A DNA stretch of 44,115 bases. Source: Stentor coeruleus (Eukaryota > Ciliophora > Heterotrichea > Heterotrichida > Stentoridae). A program made the position numbers and the translations under genes. The first letter of the stretch is position 1; each line of letters starts with the position of its first letter. The notes below the pieces were generated by a model. The model ran no database searches. It worked only from the letters and a program-made list of their open reading frames with translations, and was not told the DNA's origin. This document shows positions 9,761-20,482 of the stretch, in pieces. The stretch is taken from NCBI GenBank assembly GCA_001970955.1, contig MPUH01000593.1, positions 1 to 44,115 on the forward strand, read 5' to 3'.

Positions 9761-12067
9761 TTAGTTTTTAGTTATATCTACAATATGTAATACTTCAGTA
9801 CAACAGCCATTTATTGTTAATAAACGTATCCACATCCTTTGTTGATCACTAAGTTTATCATTAGTTGATTTCACTTCTACAAATTTTACTTGCTCATTTT
9901 TTATTAAAACCAGATCTGGCATGCCACTTGAGTAATATCGATAGTTCTCAGCAAAGACTTGAATAATTTTCAATAAGCATGATTTCAGACCTTTTATAAC
10001 ATTTTTAACAAACGGCTTACCCCAGGTTTCTAAAGACCCCCAATCGACAAAAAGGTTCATCTGTTTTTTATACTTTTCATATTTTATATCAAAATACTCT
10101 CCAACATCCTCAGCCTGACTAATTTCTGTGTATATTTTCTCATAAACATCAATTCTTTTCAGCATAAAATTATCATCTCTAAAATCCAAAGGGCAGTTCT
10201 GATACCTGTTTTGAAACACATAAGGGATTTTATCATAAAATAAAAACTCCCACATAAGTATACCATAAATACTAGGCAATATAGAGTTTTCACTATGAAA
10301 CCCAAGCCATCCTTCACTTTTTAAATGATTTAAAGCATAATCTTCAACTGACATATCTTCATTTCCTATAACAAACCTAAGTTTTCCATATAATGTTACA
10401 GAAAAAGCTTTTATTGTCCGTTCTTCATATAAAGGATGTAAATAATCAAAGAATTTGTATGGATTATGGGGATTTAAACGTTTTTGTCCACGAGTTTCAA
10501 GTTTTAATCTTTTACCTGTACGTAGGTATGGGTCAGATAATGCTAAAGTTTTTAGGTCTTCGCTTTCAGATTTTAGGTTTATATGACTGTTTGATATTAT
10601 TATTACTCTTTCCCACCAATGACCACGTTTTGTTATGTAATATGGATTAGATAATAAGTAAAACAATATTACTAAGGACAAATCCCAGTCTTTAGATTTT
10701 TGGATTATATCTACACATATATGTAATGTTCGGGCCCATCGTTCTTTGTTTGTGTATTGAAGTTTCCAATCAGGACTTTGTATATTTTTATATATGAACA
10801 AAAAGTCTTGAATATTCATTTTAAAATCTTCAAGTCCTATCAAAGCTATTTCTTTTGCTATAACATAACACGTCTGCTGCGAGTATCTATAAAGCTGTAA
10901 GTTTTCAAGTAGAAGCTTAAAACAATAAGCAGCTTCACTTTTCAATGTATCCTCATAATCTAAAAACAAAGGAAATTCTTTAGCACTAACAACATAATCC
11001 GCTTTAATCAAACCTTTAGAACTATTTTCCCCAAGCATCCCCATAATATTTTCACTACTATAAAACCCATACGCATGTTGAATCCTAATAAACAAACTTC
11101 TAGACTTATTTTCTAAACATATAAACTCAGGAAAATCTTTAGGTTTAACCATATCTAAAAACATATTTTCCTCAACCCCAATAAAAAACCCTTTTAAAAA
11201 ACTTAGTATTTCCATAACAGCCATTATTTTCTGATTTTTTCTTGAATCTAAGAATTCTTCAGATACCTGAAAACCTATTTTTTCAATATGATTTTTATAG
11301 TAAATATTTTTTGTGTATAAATACCAAAGTTTACACCATGGTTTTGGTGCGCTTATATCAACTGTATCGATATCAAGTTTTTTTATTAAAACATTTCGTA
11401 AATGTTGTTCTATTTGTGATAAAAAGTCTATTGTTAGACTGTATAAGAAAATATAGCTATCTTGGATGTTGTTTAAGAGAAATGCTTGATCTGAAGAATA
11501 AGCAAAAGATTTTAAGATGAGTTCTGTACAGGAAAATATAGGATTTGCTATTCCGGGATAAGATAATGATGATTGGAGTATGTATTTGTCTTGTCTCATT
11601 AAAAGTCGGGTGTAGAGGATTTGACTGGGTTGTGATAGGCAGAGAAAGGAATTTATGATTAAGTTGTCGGAGTCGTTAAACATTGAGGTTTTGTATACAG
11701 ACATATCTTCGATTATTTGTTTGAAGAAATCGAGGTAAAAAGTGTCACTGAGGTAGATTTTTTCTTCATTTTCATTAGGTGAAGAATTGAGTTCATAATA
11801 TTTGGCTTCTTGGTAAGGGGTGATAGTTTCTAGTAATTCAGGTTTTTTTATATAATCTTCTGGGGTTTGAGGTGTTTTTGTCTTAATTTCATGTACCTGG
11901 ACTGTATTTTTACAAGAGTTTGTTTGTGTTATTTCTTCTTTTTTAACTGTAGCCAAGGTATTTTTATCTTCATGTTGCACTTTAGCCGTATAATATTTAG
12001 TAAGTAAATTCTCTTGTACTTTAAGTTTTTTTTCAGGCTTACTATATGCAGGGCGCCTCTTAGACAT
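9761..12067 (-). CDS. FAN1: FAN1-type structure-specific nuclease (VRR-NUC)
   Basis: A 768-residue FAN1 homologue. The C-terminal VRR-NUC domain is clear: GMPDLVLI with the metal-binding Asp at 718, then FVEVKSTNDKLSDQQRMW with Glu731 and Lys733 of the PD-(D/E)xK centre, then EVLHIVD at the end. The large helical/TPR-like middle contains family motifs such as HPLYEERTIKAFS, CPLDFRDDNF and GWLGFHSENSILPSIYGILMWE. FAN1 cleaves 5' flaps and branched DNA and works in interstrand crosslink repair. The N-terminal UBZ zinc finger of animal FAN1 is absent; the N-terminus is a basic tail (SKRRPAYSKPEKKLK) followed by QENLLTKYY, which resembles but does not match a PCNA-binding box. The next minus-strand gene lies 46 bp upstream. 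Confidence 0.92.
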   Translation of the reverse strand: MSKRRPAYSKPEKKLKVQENLLTKYYTAKVQHEDKNTLATVKKEEITQTNSCKNTVQVHEIKTKTPQTPEDYIKKPELLETITPYQEAKYYELNSSPNENEEKIYLSDTFYLDFFKQIIEDMSVYKTSMFNDSDNLIINSFLCLSQPSQILYTRLLMRQDKYILQSSLSYPGIANPIFSCTELILKSFAYSSDQAFLLNNIQDSYIFLYSLTIDFLSQIEQHLRNVLIKKLDIDTVDISAPKPWCKLWYLYTKNIYYKNHIEKIGFQVSEEFLDSRKNQKIMAVMEILSFLKGFFIGVEENMFLDMVKPKDFPEFICLENKSRSLFIRIQHAYGFYSSENIMGMLGENSSKGLIKADYVVSAKEFPLFLDYEDTLKSEAAYCFKLLLENLQLYRYSQQTCYVIAKEIALIGLEDFKMNIQDFLFIYKNIQSPDWKLQYTNKERWARTLHICVDIIQKSKDWDLSLVILFYLLSNPYYITKRGHWWERVIIISNSHINLKSESEDLKTLALSDPYLRTGKRLKLETRGQKRLNPHNPYKFFDYLHPLYEERTIKAFSVTLYGKLRFVIGNEDMSVEDYALNHLKSEGWLGFHSENSILPSIYGILMWEFLFYDKIPYVFQNRYQNCPLDFRDDNFMLKRIDVYEKIYTEISQAEDVGEYFDIKYEKYKKQMNLFVDWGSLETWGKPFVKNVIKGLKSCLLKIIQVFAENYRYYSSGMPDLVLIKNEQVKFVEVKSTNDKLSDQQRMWIRLLTINGCCTEVLHIVDITKN

Positions 12068-12113
12068 TTTAATCCTAAACTATTATCAATCTAATCAAAA
12101 ATTAAAACATAAA

Positions 12114-13685
12114 TTATCGTGTTGTGACTTTTCTTATTGTCACTGGTGAAAATGCTTTCCTTCTTGTTGGAGTCGTCAAGTCTTTTGGTTTTTGTTTACT
12201 AGATTTAGCCCTAGCACTGCTATCAAAAGTTTTATGAATAATTGAATTTGATATTTTATCAATATCTAAACTTGTATAAAATCGTTTATGATAATTTTCT
12301 CCTATATTACTGTTTTGTTTTTTCTTGAAATTTTCTATATCTTGAGAACAATGGCTTTTAATAAAATAATCAAATTTCTTAACAGCCCCTCCAACTTTGC
12401 AGTAAATTACATCGTTTTTTAAGAAAACGTTAACTTTTTTATTTGCTATGTTGTAGACTAACTCATTGCAAATAGTAGCGAAGTTGTCTATTTTAAGATT
12501 GCTGAGGAATTTTCTTACTTTGTTGTCGATTTCTTCTAAGGCTCGAAGTTTGAAAGCGGAGATTTTAGCTTCGGCTTCGAAAAGTTTTCGTGAAAGAACT
12601 TCTTTTTCTTTGATAATAATATTAACAACTTGCCAAGATTCTTCAGCTTTTCCATTAAGTTTTTCTATATTATACACACACAAATTTTCAGTTTTACTAA
12701 TCTTCAGATCTATATTTAAATCATGTGACCCTTCATTTAGTAAATTGTGATTTTCTTGTTTATCTTCCGTTAGATTTTTTGTCCTCAGGATTTCTATATT
12801 TATTTCTTTACATGTTTCAAAATTCTTGTCCCATTTCTTCTTAACACCCTGACACATAATTCTGTTTTCGACAGAAATTTCAAATACTCTACTTTTTCTT
12901 AGTTTCATATTCAAAGCAAAAATCTCAAAATCCTTATGTTGAAGCATAGTTAAAATCGAGTTTTCCCTAGTTTTCGCTTCTTCAGCTGCTTTAAGCATGT
13001 TTTTTTCCATCATCTCCTTCTTTCCTCGCTCATCCTCTACAGCTCCTTTCCACTTTTCTACCTCATCAATCAGCCAGGCGCAATTTTCTTCACTTTTCTT
13101 AAAACTTTCTTCGAATTCTCTAGCTTTTTCTTCGTATAACCTAGTTTTCTCTAAACTTTTTGCATGTAAAAACTCAACTTCCTCATCGAAAACTCGTTTT
13201 TGTGTCAATAAATTTTCCTCAAGCTCCGATATTTTAATGCTCATATTCATAGCTTTGATTTTCAAGCGTGGAAGGTCCTCAAGTCCATCATCTGATGCTT
13301 CTTCAGCTGTTTCAGACTCTTCAGTAAGCTCTTGGACTGGAGATAATATATTAGCTTGAACATCAAAAAGTATTCTTGGTAAACCAACTTCTTCAGGAAC
13401 TTCAGTAAGACATTGTTCATTTTCTTGGAATAAAGGCATCCAATGATAACCTATACGTTTAAAAATATCTGAGGCAAATGACAAACTTGCTAGAACTTTT
13501 GAATTTCTTGAGTCTTCTACAACAAAACGTAATATACCTTTCGCTATTGGAATTGGCTGTACATCGAAACACTCTAAGGTTAAAACACGAAGAATATTAC
13601 TTCCAAGATAGATGTAACAGTAACTATTGGTAACGTCACTGATCCCTTCAATTTTCACGACGCTCAAATGGAAAGTGTCCATCAT
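12114..13685 (-). CDS. C2-like domain plus coiled-coil protein, unknown
   Basis: A 523-residue protein of unknown function. Residues about 1-110 look like a C2-type beta-sandwich (FHLSVVKIEGISD, SYCYIYLGSN, LRFVVEDSRNSKVLASLSF, HWMPLFQENE), though the Ca-binding Asp pattern is incomplete. An acidic hinge (ELTEESETAEEASDDGLED) leads into a long coiled coil at about 140-300, then a region of mixed helix and a basic C-terminus ending KAFSPVTIRKVTTR. N-terminal C2 plus coiled coil occurs in ciliary transition-zone and basal-body proteins, which makes that a reasonable but unproven guess. The gene is 46 bp upstream of FAN1 on the same strand. It starts at MMDTFHL and ends at TAA. Confidence 0.78.
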   Translation of the reverse strand: MMDTFHLSVVKIEGISDVTNSYCYIYLGSNILRVLTLECFDVQPIPIAKGILRFVVEDSRNSKVLASLSFASDIFKRIGYHWMPLFQENEQCLTEVPEEVGLPRILFDVQANILSPVQELTEESETAEEASDDGLEDLPRLKIKAMNMSIKISELEENLLTQKRVFDEEVEFLHAKSLEKTRLYEEKAREFEESFKKSEENCAWLIDEVEKWKGAVEDERGKKEMMEKNMLKAAEEAKTRENSILTMLQHKDFEIFALNMKLRKSRVFEISVENRIMCQGVKKKWDKNFETCKEINIEILRTKNLTEDKQENHNLLNEGSHDLNIDLKISKTENLCVYNIEKLNGKAEESWQVVNIIIKEKEVLSRKLFEAEAKISAFKLRALEEIDNKVRKFLSNLKIDNFATICNELVYNIANKKVNVFLKNDVIYCKVGGAVKKFDYFIKSHCSQDIENFKKKQNSNIGENYHKRFYTSLDIDKISNSIIHKTFDSSARAKSSKQKPKDLTTPTRRKAFSPVTIRKVTTR

Positions 13686-14721
13686 ATTTAAGTTTTTTTT
13701 TTGATTAAAAGGCGGGGATTAAGAAGTTTGTGAAGGATTTTGTTATAAGCAGGAATTGTGGATTAAATTGTTTTTTGTTATATGATATGCTAAGTTTTAG
13801 GATATAGGAAAAAAAGTGATGTAATAATTTTTATTGTATTTTAGTAAAAATTATAAGGTAAATGCTTGGGCTAATCAGTATTTTTGTATTTTTTAAATAA
13901 CAGAAAATTAACACCCATTATTTTATGATTAATCAAAGGTGTTTATTATTTTTTATAGAATTAACTTTGGATCTTATGTAGCATTTTAGCTAAATATAAA
14001 TTGCATATTTGAATAAAAAATTTATTCCCAAGGATATGATGTTGTATTAGAAGTCTATTGATTATAATTTACAAAATAAAAACTTGGCAACAAATTTTCA
14101 ATTGATATCTAATTTTTATTCAAAGAAATTAGCCTTATGTATTATTTTAATTTTAGTTATTATCATTTCGAAGTGTTTCCCAAATTCTTAATTTTAGTAG
14201 TATTTTGTATTAGCTGCTACTTGTTATAATGTTTTTATTAGTGTTAGATACAGCACCTAGTGTTTCTTCCTAAGAAAATCTTTTCTTTTTAACCTCATTA
14301 ATTGCTCAAGCACACCGCCAGAAATATAAAATTTCTCAAAATAATTAGACTCTAAAATCAAATCCACCTCATCACTACCTAACCATTCCAAAAGCCTCCA
14401 AAAACCAAGCCAATCCATTCTGTCTTAAAATCAAAAATCAAAATAAAATTATCCAAATCCTAAAACCCATCATAATCCACAAACCCGAATCCAACTCGCA
14501 ACCCACAACTCACAATAACCCTTTAAATTTTCTTAATAAATAAACTGATTTTCCATAATCCTTAAACCTAATAACCAATCTAAAACCATTTATCCAACCT
14601 ATTTCCAATATATTCATTTACTCTATACAATCATTCAACCAAAATCTTATCTTTATCGTCTTAATGCACATTCTAAATTATATTTATATCAAATTCCTAA
14701 TATGCAATATGTAAACTACTT
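13686..14721. other. Divergent intergenic region with opposite strand skews
   Basis: One kilobase between divergent genes. The left part (about 13686-13760) is G-rich on the plus strand and the right part (about 14280-14700) is C-rich and nearly G-free. Each gene's 5' flank is therefore C-rich on its own coding strand. The middle is plain A/T. No frame has coding character. A T-rich tract lies near 13691-13701. Confidence 0.5.
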
Positions 14722-16737
14722 ATGTCAAACGATGATTCAAACAATGAGCATTCTCAAGTGGAAGAAGGAAAATCATTGAACTGGGAAAACCTTGCAGTCA
14801 AACTCCAAAAAGAACAACCTAGAACAAGGCATCTTCCTGAGTACAAGTCTATAAAATTCATAATTTACCCTGATGATATCTTTTTAGACTATTGGAACAT
14901 GCTAATCATCATTTTACTCTTATATACAGCAACTGTTATCCCTTATCGTATGATCCTAACAGGATCTGATGATACAGGGTTTATTATATGGGACACAATA
15001 GTTGATTGTTTATATTTCATAGACACTCTTCTGAATTGCATTATGGCTTATTACAATGAAGAAGGTGCTTTAGTGATAGAGAAAAAACTTATACTAAAAA
15101 AATACGCAACATCATGGATGTTTATTGACGTGTCTTCTTGTATACCAATCCAATTGATTTTCCAAACTGATAAGAACTACTCGAAATTTATTAGAATTGG
15201 AAGACTACCTCGGCTTTATAGACTGATTAAAATGGCAAAACTCATCCGTGTAGTAAAAGTTTTTAAAACCCGTTCAGAAGTACTTAAGTATATAAGTGAA
15301 ATATGTAAAGTTGACTCTGGAGTTGAAAAACTTATATGGTTTCTAATGACTTTTTTGTTAATGATCCATATTCTTGCTTGCTTGTGGATATTTATCGGAA
15401 TGTATTCTTTATTAGATACGGTTGATAATTGGATTGTCCGTAGTGGACTTCAAGATCATGGGATTTCTGAGCTTTATATCACAGGTTTGTATTGGTGTGT
15501 AACAACACTAGCAACAGTAGGTTATGGGGATATTCATCCATATAACACTTCAGAACGTCTTTTTACAAGTGGAGTTATGCTAATCGGCATATTCATATAC
15601 TCTTATATAATCGGCTCACTAACTAATCTCTTATCAAATCTTGATACCCGCAAAGCCAAACTGACTAAAAAACTAGAAATACTCGACAACTTGACCCAGG
15701 AATATGGTTTCAATCAATCTTTTTATAAAAAACTTACTGTTGCACTTGAATATCAACATTTGAATAATAGACAAGAACTTAGTGATTTATTAGAAGATAT
15801 CCCAGCCCATCTAAGAACTCAGTTGCTAGTTATAATATATCAAAAAGTTCTTGAAAGTAATGCTTTTTTCGAAAACAAACCTTCTTATTTTGTTGCTTAT
15901 GTCGCCCCATTATTAAAACCGGTCAGATATGACCCAGAAGATTATGTTTATAGACAAAATGATTATGCTAAAGATATGTATTTTATAGTTAAAGGAGAAG
16001 TTGCCATGCTTGTCCCTTCACCAGATGCAACTACCGAAATAATCTTCAATATTTTATCAGGAAGTTATTATTTTGGGGAAACTGATATTCTGTTTTCTGA
16101 AGGTAAACAACGATCTTGTTCTGTAAAATGTTTAGGAAAATGTGAACTTTTACTTTTTGACCATATAGACTTTGAAAACATGCTTAAGAAATTTGAAGAA
16201 GAAAGTTTAGAAGTTATGACTTTAGCCCATCAACGCAATGAAAGGCTTGAGTATAAAAAACAAGATGCGATAAAAAATTATAGTGAAAAAAATGAGATTA
16301 GGAAAATCAGAAGCTTTCCAGCTATAGAAATACCTAATAATGTGAAATTACTTGATATTATTGCCCAGAGTAGGAGTAATTCTGTTGCTAGTGAACAGGC
16401 TAATGGTTCATCTGTGGAAATTAAGGTTACGACAAGAGATGATATGCTGAATATACCGAGAATTATGAATTTCAACCCAGAAAACACGGCTGTGGGTAAT
16501 GAGGAAGAGGATATTTTGTCGACAAAGACGTTGTATAATACGGTGATTGAGGATAAACTAGTGAAGGAAGAAGATAATTTGAATTTTTCTAAGAAGAAAA
16601 TTACGGAGATTGAGAATTCGGTACAGGAATGCTTGTTGGTGTTGAAGAATATTACTGAGTTTTTTGATGTTGAGTATGAACCTGGGCTGATTCACTTTGC
16701 TTCTACTTTTAATTATAGAGATAATTTGAATATATAG
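14722..16737 (+). CDS. Six-TM K+ channel with cyclic-nucleotide-binding domain (HCN/CNG/EAG superfamily)
   Basis: A 671-residue channel. S1 to S6 lie at about 56-78, 88-112, 131-148, 157-181, 205-228 and 281-305. S4 carries regularly spaced basic residues (FIRIGRLPRLYRLIKMAKLI), so voltage sensing is expected. The pore has CVTTLATVGYGDIHP with the GYGD filter at 267-270, which predicts K+ selectivity. A C-linker is followed by a CNBD at about 400-500, with phosphate cassette YFGETDILFSEGKQRSCSV; Arg465 is in the position that contacts the cyclic nucleotide phosphate. The N-terminal YKSIKFIIYPDDIFLDYWN is the HCN-like domain before S1. Ciliates use such channels to set membrane potential and ciliary beating. 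The C-terminal 170 residues are unconserved. Confidence 0.93.
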   Translation: MSNDDSNNEHSQVEEGKSLNWENLAVKLQKEQPRTRHLPEYKSIKFIIYPDDIFLDYWNMLIIILLLYTATVIPYRMILTGSDDTGFIIWDTIVDCLYFIDTLLNCIMAYYNEEGALVIEKKLILKKYATSWMFIDVSSCIPIQLIFQTDKNYSKFIRIGRLPRLYRLIKMAKLIRVVKVFKTRSEVLKYISEICKVDSGVEKLIWFLMTFLLMIHILACLWIFIGMYSLLDTVDNWIVRSGLQDHGISELYITGLYWCVTTLATVGYGDIHPYNTSERLFTSGVMLIGIFIYSYIIGSLTNLLSNLDTRKAKLTKKLEILDNLTQEYGFNQSFYKKLTVALEYQHLNNRQELSDLLEDIPAHLRTQLLVIIYQKVLESNAFFENKPSYFVAYVAPLLKPVRYDPEDYVYRQNDYAKDMYFIVKGEVAMLVPSPDATTEIIFNILSGSYYFGETDILFSEGKQRSCSVKCLGKCELLLFDHIDFENMLKKFEEESLEVMTLAHQRNERLEYKKQDAIKNYSEKNEIRKIRSFPAIEIPNNVKLLDIIAQSRSNSVASEQANGSSVEIKVTTRDDMLNIPRIMNFNPENTAVGNEEEDILSTKTLYNTVIEDKLVKEEDNLNFSKKKITEIENSVQECLLVLKNITEFFDVEYEPGLIHFASTFNYRDNLNI

Positions 16738-17001
16738 GATGAATTTTTGGGTTAGAGACTTGTGGAAATGGGGTGGTAAGTTAGAGGATTTTTTGGTTTT
16801 AGGATAGAGGAAGTTGAAATTTTTAGTGGATTTTAAGAGATGGCAAGGCTGTTGTAGGATGGGAGATTTTGCCAGATGATATAAAAGGATAATTGTAGTT
16901 TAGGGTGTTGTGTAGGGAGGAGTTAATGGGGAAATATTTCTCTAAAAAAACCATATTTGAGATTTACAATTAATATCACTATAAATTATATTTTTTCCTA
17001 G

Positions 17002-17913
17002 ATGGACAATAGAAAACAGATACTATCACATATCGAAAGAATAAACAACCTATCTAAAACCCCTTTCGCATTAGAGTCAAGTCCAAAGTACCAAAAACTT
17101 CATGTCAATAGTTTAACAAGTAATTCGCCTAAAAGATATCCCTCAAAAAGCCCTGAAAGAACTACAGCAAGTTCAGTATCAAGGACTAGCCGCATCCCAT
17201 CAAAGCAATCTTCAAATCATTCATCAAGACACAATTCTCCTGCCAGATTCCAATCTCCATCATCCCGTTCATCTAATTTCCGCGAACTAGCCTTGCGGAC
17301 AATCCAAGAACTCATAAAACTCCGGGGGCAAAAGCTAAAAACAAGCCTAGAATTTGTGGCAAAAGAAGTAAAAACAATAAAAAAACTAAAATCACTCATC
17401 GAATCCGAAGTTAGAACCCGAAAAATCCCTTTACAAACTCCAGCAATAAAGAAAATCGAAGGTCAAATCCAAATCATAATGAAAGAATCAGCTGAAGAAC
17501 TTTTATTACTAGAACAGAAATGTATTAAACTAGCTGAAGAAAATCATCATTTAAAATCTGAATTAGATCAAATGTTTGATTCAATCCCAAACGTTCTTAA
17601 AGCTAAAAAACCTAAAGATCTTAATGAATATCTTGAAGAATATTCATCAAAATCTCAACCTACTTTACCTACTGAGGTAACTAGAAATCAAAACTACCTA
17701 ATAAAAATCGATCATATATCCAAAATACTCATCGACAGCTTAGAAACTCAAACTGAAAACGATACAAATCTTCCTAATAAACTCTCTAATATGATATTAC
17801 AAGAAAAAACTATAATGGCTAAAAGCTTTGAAGAAAACAAACAAATGATTGCTTATGAGAAAAACTTAAGATTACAATTAGAAGACAAAATCAAAGTATT
17901 TGAAAAAAACTAG
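17002..17913 (+). CDS. Ser-rich and coiled-coil protein, unknown
   Basis: A 303-residue protein that I cannot assign. Residues about 20-95 are Ser/Pro/Arg-rich and probably disordered (YPSKSPERTTASSVSRTSR, SSRHNSPARFQSPSSRSS). Residues about 98-200 and 240-303 are predicted coiled coil (KKLKSLIESEVRTRK, LLLLEQKCIKLAEENHHLKSE). The SP-rich basic head with a coiled-coil tail is common among cytoskeletal or centriolar proteins, but no specific family is visible. It lies 264 bp after the channel gene and converges on the next gene with only 35 bp between stop codons. The C-terminus stops inside a heptad-like stretch, so the protein may be naturally short. Confidence 0.75.
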   Translation: MDNRKQILSHIERINNLSKTPFALESSPKYQKLHVNSLTSNSPKRYPSKSPERTTASSVSRTSRIPSKQSSNHSSRHNSPARFQSPSSRSSNFRELALRTIQELIKLRGQKLKTSLEFVAKEVKTIKKLKSLIESEVRTRKIPLQTPAIKKIEGQIQIIMKESAEELLLLEQKCIKLAEENHHLKSELDQMFDSIPNVLKAKKPKDLNEYLEEYSSKSQPTLPTEVTRNQNYLIKIDHISKILIDSLETQTENDTNLPNKLSNMILQEKTIMAKSFEENKQMIAYEKNLRLQLEDKIKVFEKN

Positions 17914-17948
17914 TTTATATGTTATACAAAATTATCAATAATAAAAGC

Positions 17949-18542
17949 TTAATAATGGTTTTCAATGAATAATGATGATGAAGATGATGATGATGATAGA
18001 ATTGGGCTTTTTATTTTTGGTTTGTGTATATGTTTAGTCCATGGATCTGGGGTTTTTGATAACACAACAATTCTTGAGCTGGGGATTTTTGGGTTTTTAT
18101 ATAAAGTATTATGATGATTATAGCTTGCAAGATATCCTCGTTGGTCTTTGAAAGTCTTTTTTATCATGTTTTTTAGGCTTGGTGAAAAATTATCAAGGAC
18201 TTCATTAGATAGGAGTTTTATTGTATTTAAGTATTCTGGGGTTATTGAGTATTCTGGGATTGATACGGTATTATGGTTTATTTCTAAGTAATTAGAAATG
18301 CTTTTGTTTGGTAGAATACTTTTAGCTTTAGAATAACCTTTGTAGCCGTGGGTTATGTTTGTTTGTATAAGGGTTTCAACTTTACGTGAAGGAGATTTTT
18401 CGGGGTAAGGCTGGAGAACTAGTTTTCTAGCAAGGCTACTGTCAAATTTACGTAGTGGACTTGAAAAATAACTTTTGGGGTCGTGGGCTTGTTGGATATA
18501 GTCTTTGCGCTTTTGGATTATTTTAATAGGAGGCAAAATCAT
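17949..18542 (-). CDS. Small basic protein, unknown
   Basis: A 197-residue, Lys- and Ser-rich protein without recognisable domain. It has patches such as SYFSSPLRKFDSSLARKL and PYPEKSPSRKVETLIQTN, and a proline-containing N-terminus (MILPPIKIIQKRKDYI). Near the C-terminus a run of eight serines is encoded by a trinucleotide microsatellite (GAT repeats on the plus strand, around 17964-17998), an obvious site of length variation. Composition is like microtubule-associated or basal-body accessory proteins, but that is only an impression. It is tail to tail with the coiled-coil gene on its left (35 bp), so the two 3' ends probably overlap in mRNA. Confidence 0.7.
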   Translation of the reverse strand: MILPPIKIIQKRKDYIQQAHDPKSYFSSPLRKFDSSLARKLVLQPYPEKSPSRKVETLIQTNITHGYKGYSKAKSILPNKSISNYLEINHNTVSIPEYSITPEYLNTIKLLSNEVLDNFSPSLKNMIKKTFKDQRGYLASYNHHNTLYKNPKIPSSRIVVLSKTPDPWTKHIHKPKIKSPILSSSSSSSSLFIENHY

Positions 18543-19233
18543 TTTTTATATGAGAAATTATAAAAGTTTTATTATGAGGATTAAAGGAGGAGTTTAGCAT
18601 TTTTAGCATTTTTAGCAATGGGTAGATGGGAAAGTTATGATAATTGGGATGAAGATTGAATATTGTTTTATTATATAATGTAAATAAATGAGGTTTATAA
18701 ATGTATGCTTATGATAGAAATTGTAGTATTTAAATTTAGTGTAAAGATGAAAATTAAGAATATAATAGGAATTTTTAAAAGATAAGATTTAAATGTGTAT
18801 GTGAATAAGTGATGATGAAGTGTTAAGATTTAGTGTATTTAATTAATGTAATTACTACTATATTATTGCAAATATAATATAACTAATTACATAATTTTAT
18901 ATATCTTGGCTTCTATATAATAATATTTGCATCTCTTACCACTTATATTAATTTCTCATCACATATTATTATCTAATACAATCTCCAAAATACTTAACTC
19001 CATAATAAAATTACAATTTAACAGATTTTTAATCTAATTATATCTAAAAACTCCAAGTCTTATTTTATGAAATTCTCACAGCCAAATAATTACGCTAAAG
19101 CTAAATGATTATTTAAAACCTCATCCTAATTTTTATATATTATTTTTAAACCCAAATTACTACCCATTGTAAACTTGTATAAACTTGTAATCATTATGAT
19201 TTTTAATAACTTAAGACCTATTAGCAGTATATC
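18543..19233. other. Intergenic, no gene seen
   Basis: About 0.7 kb between two minus-strand genes. The left part is G/A/T-rich on the plus strand (5' flank of the gene ending at 18542) and the right part is C/A-rich (3' flank of the next gene), again matching the skew rule. Frequent stops occur in all frames. Confidence 0.45.
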
Positions 19234-19929
19234 CTAAAGTTCTAATAATGGCTGGGCTAATGCAGTCTGGGTATTAATAAACGCTTTTTTGTTCAAATCA
19301 ATAGTATAAATCCCTTCATCTAATCTATAAGTATAAACCCCAGTTGTGAAATTAAGAATGTCTTCAATTTCTTTAGCTATCGACCTCGCAACTCCATCCG
19401 CAGCTTTCCATGCATAAATTTCTCTCCTCATAGGAACCCTTTTAATAGGGTATGCGAAATGATTTTTTTTACCAGAATCATCAGCCTTGTTTCCAATAAC
19501 CACCATATCTTTAAATATAATCTCAGCGTAATTATCGAAAAGCTGCAGTTCACATCTTAAAGACCCTTTAATGAATTCTTTTTCAATCAAATGTTGAGCC
19601 TCTCTAACAAAAGGGAACTCATTTTGTTCTGAATTAATATTCTCAACCCAAGTCCATTTGCCATTAAGTGTAATATTATCTGAGCTATAATGAGGAATCC
19701 CACTAACCTCATATTCTTTTTTGATACCATTCCTTGGATCAAAAGCTAAAATATTAGGAGCTTCAACTGCTTCAAGCTGAATATCTTGATTGGATTGTTT
19801 TATTGGAACGAATTTTTCGCTTAGGACTCGATGATCAACTTTTACCATGTGATTGTCGAGTACTTGATTTTTTGGTACTGAAGTGACTACTATTGGCCCG
19901 TTTGTTGGTCTTGCTGGACTACAACCCAT
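19234..19929 (-). CDS. Putative lipid-anchored protein with possible WWE-like domain
   Basis: A 231-residue protein beginning MGCSPARPTNG. Gly2 followed by Cys3 is the pattern for N-myristoylation with palmitoylation, so attachment to the plasma membrane or ciliary membrane is likely. After a variable region the rest is one folded unit at about 85-231. NGKWTWVENINSEQ near its start and YRLDEGIYTIDLNKKAFINT near its end are spaced and shaped like a WWE domain (Trp-rich start, Y-x-IDL-x(3-4)-Q/N-x-N end), but the match is weak and I would not rely on it. The function is unknown. It ends at TAG. Confidence 0.75.
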   Translation of the reverse strand: MGCSPARPTNGPIVVTSVPKNQVLDNHMVKVDHRVLSEKFVPIKQSNQDIQLEAVEAPNILAFDPRNGIKKEYEVSGIPHYSSDNITLNGKWTWVENINSEQNEFPFVREAQHLIEKEFIKGSLRCELQLFDNYAEIIFKDMVVIGNKADDSGKKNHFAYPIKRVPMRREIYAWKAADGVARSIAKEIEDILNFTTGVYTYRLDEGIYTIDLNKKAFINTQTALAQPLLEL

Positions 19930-20482
19930 TTTTTATATTGAGGTTTAGTAAAAATCTTATTGGATTAGAATTTGAATATAAGGCTTGGATTGGTTTTGGG
20001 CGTTTTATTAAGGTTTTTAAATGGGGGATTGTGAATATGATAATGTTGGAGATTGGTTTTTGATAACTTTTTGTAAGGATTGTGGGAATTTTTGTTGGAT
20101 TTTTAAGATGATATTTTTTGAGTTTTTTAGAGAAAGAGGCCAGTAAATGTTAGAGGGATAATTGGAAAGTTATTAGTGGGGTTGAGTGTAAAGGTTGTGA
20201 GTTGGTGTCGAAATTATGATTTAGGTTTTTATTTATGCTAGGTTAAGATTGTGAGTTTAATATGATGTAGTTGAAAGAATAGATTTTTTGTATTGAAAAA
20301 TTCTAGTTATATTTCAATATGATTAAATGTTTAAGCTTTTAGAATTAATATTTCTAATTTTAATTAATAATAATATACCAAACCTATAAACATATCATTT
20401 TATCAGTGCTTTTTATACAAAACAAACTCAGCATTCCAATCAAAAATGTTTAACTTTAAATACCCATGCATATTAATAAATA
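19930..20482. other. Divergent intergenic region
   Basis: Between the minus-strand lipid-anchored gene and the plus-strand kinase. The first 300 bp are strongly G/T-rich on the plus strand, which is C/A-rich on the coding strand of the left gene. The skew changes near 20340-20400 towards the kinase. No gene is seen. Confidence 0.5.
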